Below the pieces are notes generated by a model. The model made no database searches. It had not been told where the DNA came from and saw only the letters and a list, made by a program, of their open reading frames with translations. The position numbers and the translations under genes were made by a program. Positions 35,519 through 44,694 of a DNA stretch of 64,000 nucleotides are shown one piece after another (the first letter of the stretch is position 1; every line of letters starts with the position of its first letter). Source of the stretch: Calothrix sp. MO_167.B12 (GTDB lineage Bacteria; Cyanobacteriota; Cyanobacteriia; Cyanobacteriales; Nostocaceae); contig JASJCJ010000008.1 in NCBI GenBank assembly GCA_030066045.1, positions 1 through 64,000 on the forward strand. Direction: 5' to 3'.

Positions 35519-36099
35519 TTTTAACCGGATGACACGGGGACGCGGGGACACGGGGACGCGGAGCGGGATGTGTCCCAAGCCCCGTGTCCGGGGCGGTAAG
35601 CCCCAAGGGTCTAAGTCCCCCATCAAAATCTGCGATTTGATGGCTCCCGATTGGTGGGTACCTCAAGCCCCCACCACATCGGTGTCTCCGTGTCTCCCCC
35701 TCTCCGCGTCTGGTGCGTCTCTTCTTGACGCTTGCCACGCCACTACATGAAAACTCCAGATTTCAAGATGGATGAGGTTTAACTTGAAAATAGGGGGTTC
35801 GGAGTAGGCCTGGGGTTTCCCCGCCCAGAGTGAGGTAATTATTTTCAGATCCTTGACTGTGGACAAAATATTGTTCATGTAGACGCGCGAAGCGCGGCTT
35901 GGAGCAGAGTGGGAATAGCTTGAAAATAGTTAAGAAGCACCCAGTAGGGGCGCATTGCGTGCGCCCTTGAGGAATTAGAAACAGAGCATTTTCATCCTTG
36001 GTTGTGTTAGTTGATAGTTGATGGCTTATCGCCCCGGACACGGGGCTAAGATGCTTGGGACACAGAGTGTTTCGCATCAGGTGTGTCATCCGGTTAAAA
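35519..36099. mobile_element. Element with perfect 17-bp terminal inverted repeats, overlapping the cobS stop
   Basis: TTTTAACCGGATGACAC at 35519-35535 is the exact inverse of 36083-36099. The roughly 580 bp between contain 'gacacggggacgcgg' repeats, the 'gggcggggaaacccc' hairpin class (inverted relative to 25.8-26.6 kb) and no credible gene. The right terminal repeat contains the TAA stop (36094-36096) of cobS. The left end truncates a family E element, so this insertion is younger. Confidence 0.65.
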
Positions 36100-36867
36100 A
36101 CCAGTCAAAATACATAAAAACAAGGCTTCAGTCCACTCTACCACTGCACCATAAGTATCTCCCGTGTGTCCACCAAGTTTGTAATTAAACCAAGCTGATG
36201 TAGTGATCGCCATTATAATTCCCGTTAGTAAAATTCCTGTGACAATATATAACTTTTCTTTATATAAAGTTGTTGTAAAACAACTGAAAATACTTAGTAA
36301 TATCAACCCCGGCAATAAATCTTTATAGGAGCGGATTGCTTGTTTGTGGAAAGCACCTTTACCAGTGGGTTTGAGGTATGGATAACAGGCGATCGCGATT
36401 TGTTGTCCCCAACGTCCCCAACCACAAGCAGCCATCAACATCAGCCATCGATGTTCCTGTATATCTACTAGTGCTGTAGTTTTAAGTAATACTATTGCTA
36501 CTGCTGTCATGGCTCCAAATGCCCCAGTAGCACTATCTGCCATCACCTCTAATCTTCGCTGGGGATTATCTACTGCCAATCCATCAGCAGTATCCATAGC
36601 TCCATCCAAATGCAACCCCCCAGTAATCGCAATCCAAGCTAACACCACCACAGCACTACGGGTGAATACTGGTATACCCAAACCAGCGATCGCTAAATCC
36701 AAAATCCCTAACATTCCTCCAATCACTAAACCTATAACTGGGGCTAATTGTGAGACTTTTTGAAACTCCAAACCTTTTATGTAAGGCAAGGGAATGCAGG
36801 TATAAAAAATTATGCTAGATAAAAATAACAAGCATAATTTTGGAAACCAAGACTTATTTTTAGTCAT
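36094..36867 (-). CDS. cobS: Adenosylcobinamide-GDP ribazoletransferase
   Basis: About 257 residues from ATG 36867 ([15 protein letters not shown]); an in-frame ATG at 36936 would add a non-typical leader. It is a multi-pass membrane enzyme that joins adenosylcobinamide-GDP to alpha-ribazole in the last steps of cobalamin synthesis. The metal-binding motif [16 protein letters not shown] and [16 protein letters not shown] are diagnostic. The stop codon lies within the terminal repeat of a 580-bp element, so the last residues may have been replaced. No cobalamin riboswitch was recognised upstream, and no other cob gene is adjacent. Confidence 0.93.
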   Translation of the reverse strand: MTKNKSWFPKLCLLFLSSIIFYTCIPLPYIKGLEFQKVSQLAPVIGLVIGGMLGILDLAIAGLGIPVFTRSAVVVLAWIAITGGLHLDGAMDTADGLAVDNPQRRLEVMADSATGAFGAMTAVAIVLLKTTALVDIQEHRWLMLMAACGWGRWGQQIAIACYPYLKPTGKGAFHKQAIRSYKDLLPGLILLSIFSCFTTTLYKEKLYIVTGILLTGIIMAITTSAWFNYKLGGHTGDTYGAVVEWTEALFLCILTGF

Positions 36868-37253
36868 ATTAGTAACATTATTTATGAATGAGAGCATCAA
36901 ATTATCATGATGATGACGCTCTGAGTTCCGGCACAACCCCCAGGATAATTTTTTAAAGCTTTAAATAAGATTGGCTAGAAAGAGAAATTTACCGCAAAAA
37001 TTTTGTTATGCTGGTTTCAGTGTTGAAAATACCTAGATTGTTAAAAAAAATACTCTTTTTTTAACAATTTAGTCAAAAAAGTATGAATGGTAGTTTGATA
37101 ATACCATTCTATGATTAATAACTTATGATTATCAGTCAAGTGATCGCCCTACAAAAATAGGATAATTTCAATGTAGGGGGTCCACAAAGCTATAAAGCAT
37201 ATCATTTTATTAGCTGTGTAGTACTTCACCTCCGCTCCCCAAGCTATTGAACT
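36868..37253. other. Divergent intergenic region with AT-rich hairpin
   Basis: Between cobS (leftward) and the 150-residue gene (rightward). The only structure noted is an AT-rich perfect hairpin at 37037-37068 (ATTGTTAAAAAAA paired with TTTTTTTAACAAT). No riboswitch was recognised. Confidence 0.4.
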
Positions 37254-37706
37254 ATGACTTACCATCTACCTGAAACTCAAATACCGGCTCCGTGCATTGT
37301 CAATACAGGCGTGGTTGTAAATAAGCACGATATCCGGCAACTACTGAGCGATTTAGGGCGAGTACGCTATGTATACACCTATGAGGATCAATTACAAAGT
37401 GAGGGTGAAGGAGATGTGATTGAAGTATTTGCCAATCCCCACCGCTCTACCCTAGTTGCGAACCAAGGTTTGTATTTAAACATTTATAGTTTTGATTACT
37501 TAGAGTTACAGCAGTCTCCAGAAGCGGAAGCCTACTTTGATTTAGTGCAAGAAAGTACCCGTCTGCGGCTGATTCCCCTTTCTACCCCCCTACAAGAACG
37601 GCGAGAACGCTGCTTAAATGCTAATGCCCTAGACGCAATGATGGAGCAGGTATTCTCGGCTAGATGGGATGCGGAAATTGATGATGATACTTCCGAACCG
37701 TTCTAG
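37254..37706 (+). CDS. Conserved hypothetical protein (150 residues)
   Basis: A soluble, acidic protein that I do not recognise as a named family. It begins MTYHLPETQIPAPCIVNTGVVVNKHDIRQLL. It has a mixed alpha/beta pattern (VRYVYTYEDQLQ, DVIEVFANPHRSTLVANQGLYLNIYSFDYLEL) and an acidic C-terminus (EIDDDTSEPF). The length, a sensible start and normal codon use support a real gene. A shortened family C element follows 17 bp after its stop. No operon partner. Confidence 0.65.
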   Translation: MTYHLPETQIPAPCIVNTGVVVNKHDIRQLLSDLGRVRYVYTYEDQLQSEGEGDVIEVFANPHRSTLVANQGLYLNIYSFDYLELQQSPEAEAYFDLVQESTRLRLIPLSTPLQERRERCLNANALDAMMEQVFSARWDAEIDDDTSEPF

Positions 37707-37722
37707 GAAAAACCTTGTTCTT

Positions 37723-37782
37723 ACCCTCTCCTGATTAAGGATGCTGCTGGCGAATACTAGGTTTGCTCCCTCACTGAGGGTA
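37723..37782. mobile_element. Family C MITE remnant
   Basis: 'accctctcctgattaaggat' followed by 'gctgctggcgaat' matches the left end of the element at 4174 with a small change. It ends near 'tgagggtaag'. About 60 bp remain of 180. Confidence 0.6.
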
Positions 37783-37939
37783 AGAAGAATATGACTCTAA
37801 TCCCTAAAATACCGCCCACAGGCTGGAAGCCTGGACGGCAGTCGCTACAACGGGGCAAACCCCGACGGTCAGTTTGCACAAGTTGGGGCTCGCGTAGCGT
37901 ATCCGTAGTATTCACCCGCCCATACAACTGTGTCCATTA

Positions 37940-39619
37940 TTATTTTGTTTTGAGAGCTAATAAAAGTTCCACTTCAGAAGTAGATTTATTCGGACTATTA
38001 GCAGCCATCCCAACACCGTGGATAGAACCGAGAATAGCATTTGCTTCTGGTGGAATTGGTTGCCTTCTAGTGGCAAACCGATTAATCAAAGATAAGGTTT
38101 TGTTCATATCCAAGTAGAAGTAACCTCCATTTGGTTGTGCTAAAGAGCCAGTAATAGTTTTGAAATTCTCACTTTGATCTAAAGATTTACCTTGGTCAGA
38201 TGCAACTGATTCGGCGACGGAATTACCAATAGCTAAAAATACCGTATTGCTATCTAGCCAACCATGGGATAGTAAAGCTCCTTGTCCCGGAACTTGCCAC
38301 TGAGTAACATTTTTACCACCCACATTAGTTTGAGCAACATTAACTGGTTGTTGCTGGACAATTTTATCCAGTTTAGATAGGGTACTTTCAGCTGTTTTGC
38401 GATCGCTGGTGTTAAATACAAAAGCTCCTCCAAATCCCACTTCAGCCAATAAACCTTGATTAGCGGGAATAGCAGCGATACCGAACTCTCCATTCATCCA
38501 ACTAAAAATATCTTTATCCAAATCGATATTAAATTGTTGTAGTTGACTGCGGACAAGATTAACCGCTTGATTGAATTCGGGATAATCTTTGGATTGCTCT
38601 ACCATTGCCGACCACCAACGATTAATACCCTCGCCGCTAATTAGGGCAATAGTATCGCCAGGAAATCGAGAGATAATTTTTCCAGGAGTATTTTTATATT
38701 GGAATTTAGTCAACTGGGGATCTAAAGTTGCGATCGCTTTCATTCGTACTCCAGCATCATCAATTCCCACACCTGCAACCATAGATTTTACTTGTTTTAA
38801 CTGTGCTAGGGTTTGTGGTGGTAGTTGGGCAGTTCTTGGATTACTAGCAACGAGTTGTTGTATAGAACTCGCATAATCGGGTAAATAAATTTGGGCAACG
38901 GTATTTTGTAACTTAGCTCCTTTAGCTAATAAATCTTTAGCACCTTCTTTAGTAGTAAAAGAAGGTTCTCCTTTAAAAGTATCAATTGCATATTCTATCG
39001 GTTTTTGGTTAGGGGCAAAAACCACATAAGTATTATTTAAAACAGCAGTATATGTAGAACTACCTTTATTAGTAGTTTCGATGATTTTTTCCCCTTTATA
39101 TTCTATCTCCTGGCTTTTAACCTCTTTCTGCGACTTTAATTTATTGGCAAAATTCAAGGCAGCTAACTTATCTTTAATACCCACTACCAGTAATATATTC
39201 GGTTCTGATGTCCGTCTGCGGCTCACTTTTTTGGGTGAAGAGGGTGCACGCAATTGAGCTTCTGTTCCTGAAGATGGAGGTAAAACTGCAAGCATCACCC
39301 CACCTACCCAAGGTTTTAAATCCTGTTCATAGGAAATACCACCTTGTTTGAGCATATTTTGATTAAAATCTTCTAAACCCTTACCTAGCAACTGTCTAGC
39401 TTCAGGAGTCCCAAATTTTTCTAACTTTGCCCAAGCTTGAGGATCTGTGGTAATGTACGTTGCCATCAACGCCTCATCAGGCACTATTTTGGCACTTTCC
39501 CAAGCACCAGAAGCATCCCCTGATGGACCTTTGAGGTAGATATAAGCTGCTATACTTCCTAGCACTATCGCTCCTAAACCAAGAGCAGGAATTAAAAATT
39601 TGGATTTTTTTTCTGTCAT
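37940..39619 (-). CDS. DUF3352 domain-containing protein
   Basis: A 559-residue protein with an N-terminal membrane anchor (about 8-27, FLIPALGLGAIVLGSIAAYIYL) and a large extracytoplasmic domain of the DUF3352 type: PDEALMATYITTDPQAWAKL, GTPEARQLLGKGLEDF, NTYVVFAPNQKPIEYAID, FPGDTIALISGEGINRWW. The family is widespread in cyanobacteria with no known function. AGAGGA precedes the ATG at good spacing. It is monocistronic, divergent from the pentapeptide gene. Confidence 0.88.
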   Translation of the reverse strand: MTEKKSKFLIPALGLGAIVLGSIAAYIYLKGPSGDASGAWESAKIVPDEALMATYITTDPQAWAKLEKFGTPEARQLLGKGLEDFNQNMLKQGGISYEQDLKPWVGGVMLAVLPPSSGTEAQLRAPSSPKKVSRRRTSEPNILLVVGIKDKLAALNFANKLKSQKEVKSQEIEYKGEKIIETTNKGSSTYTAVLNNTYVVFAPNQKPIEYAIDTFKGEPSFTTKEGAKDLLAKGAKLQNTVAQIYLPDYASSIQQLVASNPRTAQLPPQTLAQLKQVKSMVAGVGIDDAGVRMKAIATLDPQLTKFQYKNTPGKIISRFPGDTIALISGEGINRWWSAMVEQSKDYPEFNQAVNLVRSQLQQFNIDLDKDIFSWMNGEFGIAAIPANQGLLAEVGFGGAFVFNTSDRKTAESTLSKLDKIVQQQPVNVAQTNVGGKNVTQWQVPGQGALLSHGWLDSNTVFLAIGNSVAESVASDQGKSLDQSENFKTITGSLAQPNGGYFYLDMNKTLSLINRFATRRQPIPPEANAILGSIHGVGMAANSPNKSTSEVELLLALKTK

Positions 39620-40416
39620 TATTATTATCCTCTGTTTCCCACATTGTCATCGAGTTGGCTACAACCGTCATGGTTAAGTTTTCGGATATGTACCACTTTG
39701 ACCATAGTTTATCGGCATTTACGGTTAAAGCAAGGTATTTATCGCAACGGACATCTTTGTGAACACATCATATTTTGCTTCAAAGGTAAAAAGGAATAGA
39801 TTGATCGCTAATTATCCAACAAATCATCTTACAGTAATGCTTTTAGCTTTTTTAACTGTTCCCACACCTTTTTCACTCATCCCAGGAATATATAAAAAAT
39901 CCTTCTCCAAATCAACTGTTGGAGCAGGATGTTAGTTATATTATGTTGCATTCAAAGATAGTCCCAGTCATGGCGTAGACGCGTAGCGGCTTGGAGTAGA
40001 GTCGAAGTCAGCAATCTCATTGACTAGAACTGCTAGGATAGAACATAACCTGGTATTCGCAAAACCCAAGGTTAGCCATAAATACTTCTTCCCCTGTCTA
40101 GATTTTCAAGATCATATTTTCTTATAAGTAATTATACTTAATAAGCTGTCATGCTTTGTAAATCCTTGCCAAATAATAATCCCCCCTAGTCATTCTAGTG
40201 AATAAGCTAGGGAGGACACCATAATTCGTTGACTATAGAGTTTCTGTATAAGCCTTGATATCCCTATTCTATGAAGGGACTGAGATTTCTACCACCATGA
40301 AAATAACTATTTATCATAGTTTCATAGTTGCTTTATTAGTGCTTTATACGGAGATACTCATGACTGATCGTATATTGTAAGTATATCAATAATATACTGG
40401 TGTAAATTATTCAGAT
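39620..40416. other. Long divergent intergenic region with family D element
   Basis: About 800 bp. The only element I can name is the family D copy at about 39938-40056. 'aatccttgccaaataataatcc' and other AT-rich text precede the pentapeptide gene; no tRNA, riboswitch or small gene was recognised. Confidence 0.4.
39938..40056. mobile_element. Small palindromic element (family D), copy 2
   Basis: It is inverted relative to the copy at 830-957. It shares 'gttgcattcaaagatag' on one side and 'ctaggatagaacataacctg' on the other, with 'gcaatctcattgacta' inside and a 'gtagacgcgtagcggcttgg' insertion. Confidence 0.5.
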
Positions 40417-41001
40417 ATGGAATTATCTCTAAAAAATATGCAGTTGAAAATTGTTGCTTCCATTACCCTAATCAGTGTTTTAGGATTAGTAACCCAAGCT
40501 TGGGCAGTAAATGAAGGAGACTTGCAAAAGTTAAAGGAAACTGGGGTATGCCCTCGTTGCGATTTAAGTGGTGCTGACATGAGTCAACTAAATTTATTTG
40601 GGGCAAATTTACGGAATGCAAATTTACAATCAGCCATTTTATCTGAGAGCAATTTAGAAAACGCTGATTTCACTGGAGCTAATCTTGAGTCTGCAAACCT
40701 AAACTCTTCTAACCTCAAAGGAGCTTCCTTTACAGGTGCCAATCTCAAATCAGCATCCCTAGAAAATAGCGATTTATCTTACGCTGGTTTTATGGGTGCC
40801 AATTTAGAAGCAGCTAATCTCAAAAATTCGACTTCAAAGTTAACCAATTTCCGGGGAGCACATTTCCGACTGACAGTTATGCCTAATGGTTCGGATACCT
40901 CTGATAAACCATATGGTTGGTCATTACAGCGACAAAGCCTGAGAAAATGCGACGAATTCAAGCCGGAAAATGCTCGCGGTACAACTTGTTATGTAGATTA
41001 A
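40417..41001 (+). CDS. Secreted pentapeptide-repeat protein
   Basis: A 194-residue protein. An N-terminal signal peptide (ITLISVLGLVTQAWA, cleavage near residue 30) is followed by CPRCDLSGADMSQLN and about twenty A(N/D)LXX pentapeptide units (about 45-150, e.g. ANLRNANLQSAILSE, ANLESANLNSSNLKG), which fold as a right-handed quadrilateral beta-helix. The C-terminal tail has two cysteines (KCDEF, TTCYVD) that could form a disulfide. Probably periplasmic; the function is unknown. ATG 40438 is an alternative start. Confidence 0.88.
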   Translation: MELSLKNMQLKIVASITLISVLGLVTQAWAVNEGDLQKLKETGVCPRCDLSGADMSQLNLFGANLRNANLQSAILSESNLENADFTGANLESANLNSSNLKGASFTGANLKSASLENSDLSYAGFMGANLEAANLKNSTSKLTNFRGAHFRLTVMPNGSDTSDKPYGWSLQRQSLRKCDEFKPENARGTTCYVD

Positions 41002-41479
41002 TGTGATTTTTCTCCTCAATGAGGTAACAGCTCCCCGACTTATGAATCAATATCCGCACATTGTAACAATTCCTAGGATAGAAGTCGGGGATCTTTTAGA
41101 CCTGCTAAAACATAAGATGTTAAATATTATTATTAATTTAACTTTGTCAACCAGAAAATAATCTACAATTAAAGTAAATATACGCATTGACAAAATATTC
41201 TATGTATGTATTAGAAAGTGGGTATTAAATTTCCATCTTGCAAAGCAATTGCCTATGGTTAATAAATAATGATGGTCACTGTGGACAATGCGTAAGTAGG
41301 CGTTTTTGTAGTTGTGGAGCGATCGCCACTCCGAACTGGATAACTGGAGATTAGAAAGCATTTTAATGGTAATTGACTGACCCGGTTTGCAAGTATCACA
41401 GATTTAGTGACATTTATTGTTCCTTTGCTAGGAAAACGTCATATCTAATGAACACAGTTCTTGTAAGGATGTGATTGTT
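41002..41479. other. Intergenic with small 'tccccgactt/aagtcgggga' element
   Basis: A 60-bp element at 41032-41091 has ten-base inverted ends TCCCCGACTT and AAGTCGGGGA. Its interior 'attgtaacaattcctagga' is shared with 5512-5535 and its end with 9118-9128. The rest is AT-rich and should contain the promoter for the Arg/Tyr-rich gene. AAGGA at 41465-41469 is the likely Shine-Dalgarno. Confidence 0.5.
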
Positions 41480-41854
41480 ATGCTGAAGTCGATTAAACTT
41501 GCATTTTTGGGATTGGTTGCTACATCTCTAGCATTCTCAATTATTCCCCCAGTTGAAGCTTTTGTTTCAACAACAAAGAACGAACCTGTGGTTACTGAGG
41601 AAGATAACATAACTTTGGTTGCTCAACGCTATGGTCGGTATCGCCGTTATCGCCGTTATCGCCGTTATCGTCCTTATGGTAGATATCGCCGCTATCGCCG
41701 TTATCGCCGTTATCGCCGTTATCGTCCTTATAGTAGATATCGCCGCTATCGCAGGTATAATCGCTATCGTCGGTATGGAAGAGGTCGTAGATGCTTCTAT
41801 CGTATCCGGTACAATAGATATGGCGATCGCTACCGCATCCGCATATGTCCTTAG
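41480..41854 (+). CDS. Secreted Arg/Tyr-repeat protein
   Basis: About 124 residues from ATG 41480 (AAGGA 11 bp upstream); GTG 41471 is too close to that motif. The signal peptide MLKSIKLAFLGLVATSLAFS with cleavage near VEAF is followed by an acidic linker (TKNEPVVTEEDNITL). Then come about 55 residues of RRYRRYRPYGRY-type repeat, built from a nine-base DNA unit TATCGCCGT, and a C-terminus with two cysteines (RRCFYRIRYNRYGDRY, RICP). It is very basic and exported, so binding of envelope polysaccharide or nucleic acid is possible, but nothing proves it. I do not recognise a family. It converges on the bactofilin-like gene, 49 bp away. Confidence 0.72.
   Translation: MLKSIKLAFLGLVATSLAFSIIPPVEAFVSTTKNEPVVTEEDNITLVAQRYGRYRRYRRYRRYRPYGRYRRYRRYRRYRRYRPYSRYRRYRRYNRYRRYGRGRRCFYRIRYNRYGDRYRIRICP
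41634..41762 (+). repeat. Coding nonamer tandem repeat (TATCGCCGT)
   Basis: Runs of the nine-base unit TATCGCCGT/TATCGCCGC, interrupted twice by 'cgtccttatggtaga' or 'cgtccttatagtaga', give a nested repeat of about 51 bp. It lies inside the Arg/Tyr-repeat gene and keeps frame. Confidence 0.85.
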
Positions 41855-41903
41855 TCCTATGTGGATTAAGTATTTGACTATTGAGTCAAGCCCTAATTAA
41901 ATA

Positions 41904-43214
41904 TTACACCGTTGCCATAGGGCGATCGCTCGTTGGTTTGAGTATGGTTCGTCCCCAGAGCCATAGTGCCCCTAAACCCAAGAAAACGGTAACTAAATTT
42001 ACTAACAAACCCAGAACAGGTATGGCTGAAAGTAGGATGAAGATGAGCAAACCCACTACTAAAGGAGCCATTTTACCCTCAGCCCAGTTAGGTTGCATTT
42101 TTTGCAATAGTAACTTACCACCTAGGAAACTGACCAACACCTGGGGAATGTAACTGATGTATAGCAAAAAGCCAATAAATATAGCGAAATTAGAGAGAAA
42201 ACCAATTCCTAGGGTGAGTGGAACCAAGCCAGTTATGGTTACTCCCAGGAGTATACTGAGAAAGATAGTAACAATGGCGATCGCACTAATTGCGACTATC
42301 ACCCCTAACCAAGTTACCACTCCCCAGCCTAAACTAGGTAAAGGTCGAGACTTGACTGTATTTGCCATGCTCTGAGTCCAATTAGGTACAACCCACAGCA
42401 ACACCCATCCTACTATTAATAGTGTCAGCCAACGCTGTAAGAAATGTAACGCCATTGCAGTTGGACTGGGTTTTTCCCATGCTTCTTGTATACTTTCTCT
42501 AATCTGGCGTTCAATTTTTGCTGAAGGACTAATAATTGGATCAGTAGTTGATTCGTAGCGTAGTTCCCCACCAATTTGCCCTGAGTCTGTGATGGTAATT
42601 CCAGAACTTATTTGGGGTGCTGAGATGGGTGGAGGGGGTAAAAAAGGCAGAATCAAGGGTTTTGGTTCACCCTTCTCTCCACCTACCCTCACCTTAATAT
42701 TCCCATCCACCTTGCCCCGTAATTCTAAACTACTCATGGCAGCGAGGATGTTTTGCTTCACATTTCCTGCTAATAATGCTTGCGCTCCACCAAAACTTAA
42801 ATCACCACCCACACTACTACCAACCTTAGTTTCCAGGCTGTAGCCAGCAGCAACCAAATCATCGGTGATTTCTGCTTTTGAGCCTAACTGTAATACTTGA
42901 CCAGCAATCCGCACATCATCATTTACTTTACCGTTAATTATCACAGCTTGACCAGCTGCTATTAAATCTTGTTCAACTGTGCCATTAATAGTAATTTGCC
43001 TACCAGCAGCAATTAAATCCCCTTTAACTGTGCCATCAATGGTAATCGTATTGCCAGACACATATAAATCATCATTAATGACTTCATTTGCACTGATGAC
43101 AACCTGCTCTCCAGCCCGGTTTTCCATTGACCAAACTGGTTGAATTGTAAATAATCCTGTTAATAGCAGCAAACCCAAACAAAACCAAATTATCCGTTTG
43201 ATTGCATTTCGCAT
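41904..43214 (-). CDS. Bactofilin-like beta-helix membrane protein
   Basis: About 436 residues from ATG 43214, preceded by AAGGAGG at ideal spacing (the upstream ATG at 43265 is rejected). The signal segment IIWFCLGLLLLTGLF is followed by a polymer-forming/bactofilin-type beta-helix (about 45-165: NDDLYVSGNTITIDGTVKGD, GRQITINGTVEQDLIAAGQ) and then a proline-rich stretch. Four or more transmembrane helices (about 265-430) close the protein. Signal plus membrane helices put the helix domain outside the cytoplasm, unlike true bactofilins. An envelope scaffold role is inferred. Confidence 0.82.
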   Translation of the reverse strand: MRNAIKRIIWFCLGLLLLTGLFTIQPVWSMENRAGEQVVISANEVINDDLYVSGNTITIDGTVKGDLIAAGRQITINGTVEQDLIAAGQAVIINGKVNDDVRIAGQVLQLGSKAEITDDLVAAGYSLETKVGSSVGGDLSFGGAQALLAGNVKQNILAAMSSLELRGKVDGNIKVRVGGEKGEPKPLILPFLPPPPISAPQISSGITITDSGQIGGELRYESTTDPIISPSAKIERQIRESIQEAWEKPSPTAMALHFLQRWLTLLIVGWVLLWVVPNWTQSMANTVKSRPLPSLGWGVVTWLGVIVAISAIAIVTIFLSILLGVTITGLVPLTLGIGFLSNFAIFIGFLLYISYIPQVLVSFLGGKLLLQKMQPNWAEGKMAPLVVGLLIFILLSAIPVLGLLVNLVTVFLGLGALWLWGRTILKPTSDRPMATV

Positions 43215-43593
43215 CACCGAACCTCCTTCTGTTTTAATTACCAGGGATTTTTGGGTTTTGTACATACATAACCGATGCGCGATGGTGCAAAGTACCCACC
43301 TTACGGTGATGCTCCTTTATGAGCCGCCGAGGGCGCGATCACCTAACAGAATATTAGTGTTACTATCATTAAAAAAATGCTGTTAAACCAAGTAAGTTAT
43401 AAATATTCATGGATTAATGGAAATTCTGTTTTGCTAATACGCTGCGATCAATTGGGCACGCCACTGAAAAAACATTACCCCTAGCCAAATTAGATACAAT
43501 GTTTACATTGTTGCCATCAACCCTAGGATAGATTTCGTTTTTCTATTGTAGTCATGTTCGTAATTCATGAATTATGAATTATGGATTATTTGC
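43215..43593. other. Intergenic, no gene seen
   Basis: About 380 bp upstream of the bactofilin-like gene and downstream of the saccharopine-dehydrogenase-like gene. Only a strong Shine-Dalgarno (43222-43228, minus strand) and an AT-rich repeat (attcatgaattatgaattat, 43563-43582) were noted. Confidence 0.4.
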
Positions 43594-44694
43594 TCAAGTC
43601 CCTTGATACCATCCTTGTTGCAGAGTCATTCCCCGACTCTCCATAGCTTGTATAAACAAGTCTGTTGTTAGTACCGCTTCTACAGGTGCAACCCCTGGTT
43701 GTTTGAGTTTACCCTCAAGTATTAATTGGGCAATGCTACCAGTTCCCCAACCAGCAGCAACTGCCGTATTCTCATGAACTAAGCTAGAACTGTAGGTAGC
43801 TTGATTCCCGTCTTTTATTCCCGTAACTTCTATCCGCATAGCTATCCCAACACCGCTGAATTTATCAGTAATATCAGTCATTAAGTGGCTAACGTAGGAT
43901 AAAAATTCTATCACTTGAGGATTGCGTATCCATGATTTGGGAAATACATTGGCAGTTATCCAAGTCAGGTGATTATAAATATCGGGGACTGAGCCAAATT
44001 TAGTGACTACATTTTTAAGGGTTGGGAAAGTTCGAGGTAGGGTAAAGGTTTCTGGGACATCATACCAATAGACTCCACAATGTCCATAGGGAGGGGGAAA
44101 AGTAATATTTTCCCTGGCTGTATATGGTTTAATTAACTGCCATTTAGCATCTATCCAGGCTGTGAAAGTATCTTGCAAACCCAAAAAAGTTGTTCGCATT
44201 ACCGTCACCCCAGCGCCGCCAGAACCAGCGACAATATAACTCAAATTAACAGTTTCTGCTGTATCAAATTTTTCTATACATTGCCGTGCCATACTATTAG
44301 AAATACCAGGAAATATTCCCGTACAAATAATAGCTGTTACCCCTGCATCAATAGCTTTTTGATGATATTGTAAGGCATTGCTAATATAGGAGCGTTGGTC
44401 GCAGACATCTACATAATTTATACCATGCTCAATACAGAGTTGTAATACATTAGTGGTGCGGTAATCAAATGGTCCGGCACAATGAATGACAAGATTAGCA
44501 GATGCTATTGCATTTCGTAATTTTTCTGTGTCTGCTAAGTCCAAAGCTAGATATTGTATAGGCTCATCGCCGATTTGTGGGTGTTGTGTGCGTCCAGTAA
44601 CAATAACTTCTGCCTGGGTGTGGGTGGCAATATCCCGAGCTACACTACTGCCAATCCGTCCCCTACCACCCAGAATTAAAACTTTGTCCGTCAT
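43594..44694 (-). CDS. Saccharopine dehydrogenase-like NAD(P)-binding protein
   Basis: A 366-residue protein: N-terminal Rossmann fold (VLILGGRGRIGSSVARDIA, 5-23; VTGRTQ), NLVIHCAGPFDYRTTNVLQLCIEHGINYVDVCDQRSYI-type motifs of the saccharopine dehydrogenase NADP-binding family, and a C-terminal catalytic-like domain. The family includes true saccharopine reductases and many oxidoreductases of unknown substrate. It starts 0 bp after the stop of the FAD gene (TAAATGA), so the two are coupled and probably act in one pathway. The substrate is unknown. Confidence 0.8.
   Translation of the reverse strand: MTDKVLILGGRGRIGSSVARDIATHTQAEVIVTGRTQHPQIGDEPIQYLALDLADTEKLRNAIASANLVIHCAGPFDYRTTNVLQLCIEHGINYVDVCDQRSYISNALQYHQKAIDAGVTAIICTGIFPGISNSMARQCIEKFDTAETVNLSYIVAGSGGAGVTVMRTTFLGLQDTFTAWIDAKWQLIKPYTARENITFPPPYGHCGVYWYDVPETFTLPRTFPTLKNVVTKFGSVPDIYNHLTWITANVFPKSWIRNPQVIEFLSYVSHLMTDITDKFSGVGIAMRIEVTGIKDGNQATYSSSLVHENTAVAAGWGTGSIAQLILEGKLKQPGVAPVEAVLTTDLFIQAMESRGMTLQQGWYQGT

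Noticed and set aside
35448-35878. Several open frames on both strands at 35.4-35.9 kb
   Set aside because: They run through 'gacacggggacgcgg' and 'gggcggggaaacccc' repeats inside the 580-bp element and lack any domain.
36868-37253. Cobalamin riboswitch upstream of cobS
   Set aside because: I could not find the conserved B12-box core; only an AT-rich hairpin was seen.
41619-41900. Ile/Ala/Val-rich frame overlapping the Arg/Tyr gene (AVIAVIAVIVL...)
   Set aside because: It is the shifted frame of the nine-base repeat. The other frame has a signal peptide and Shine-Dalgarno.
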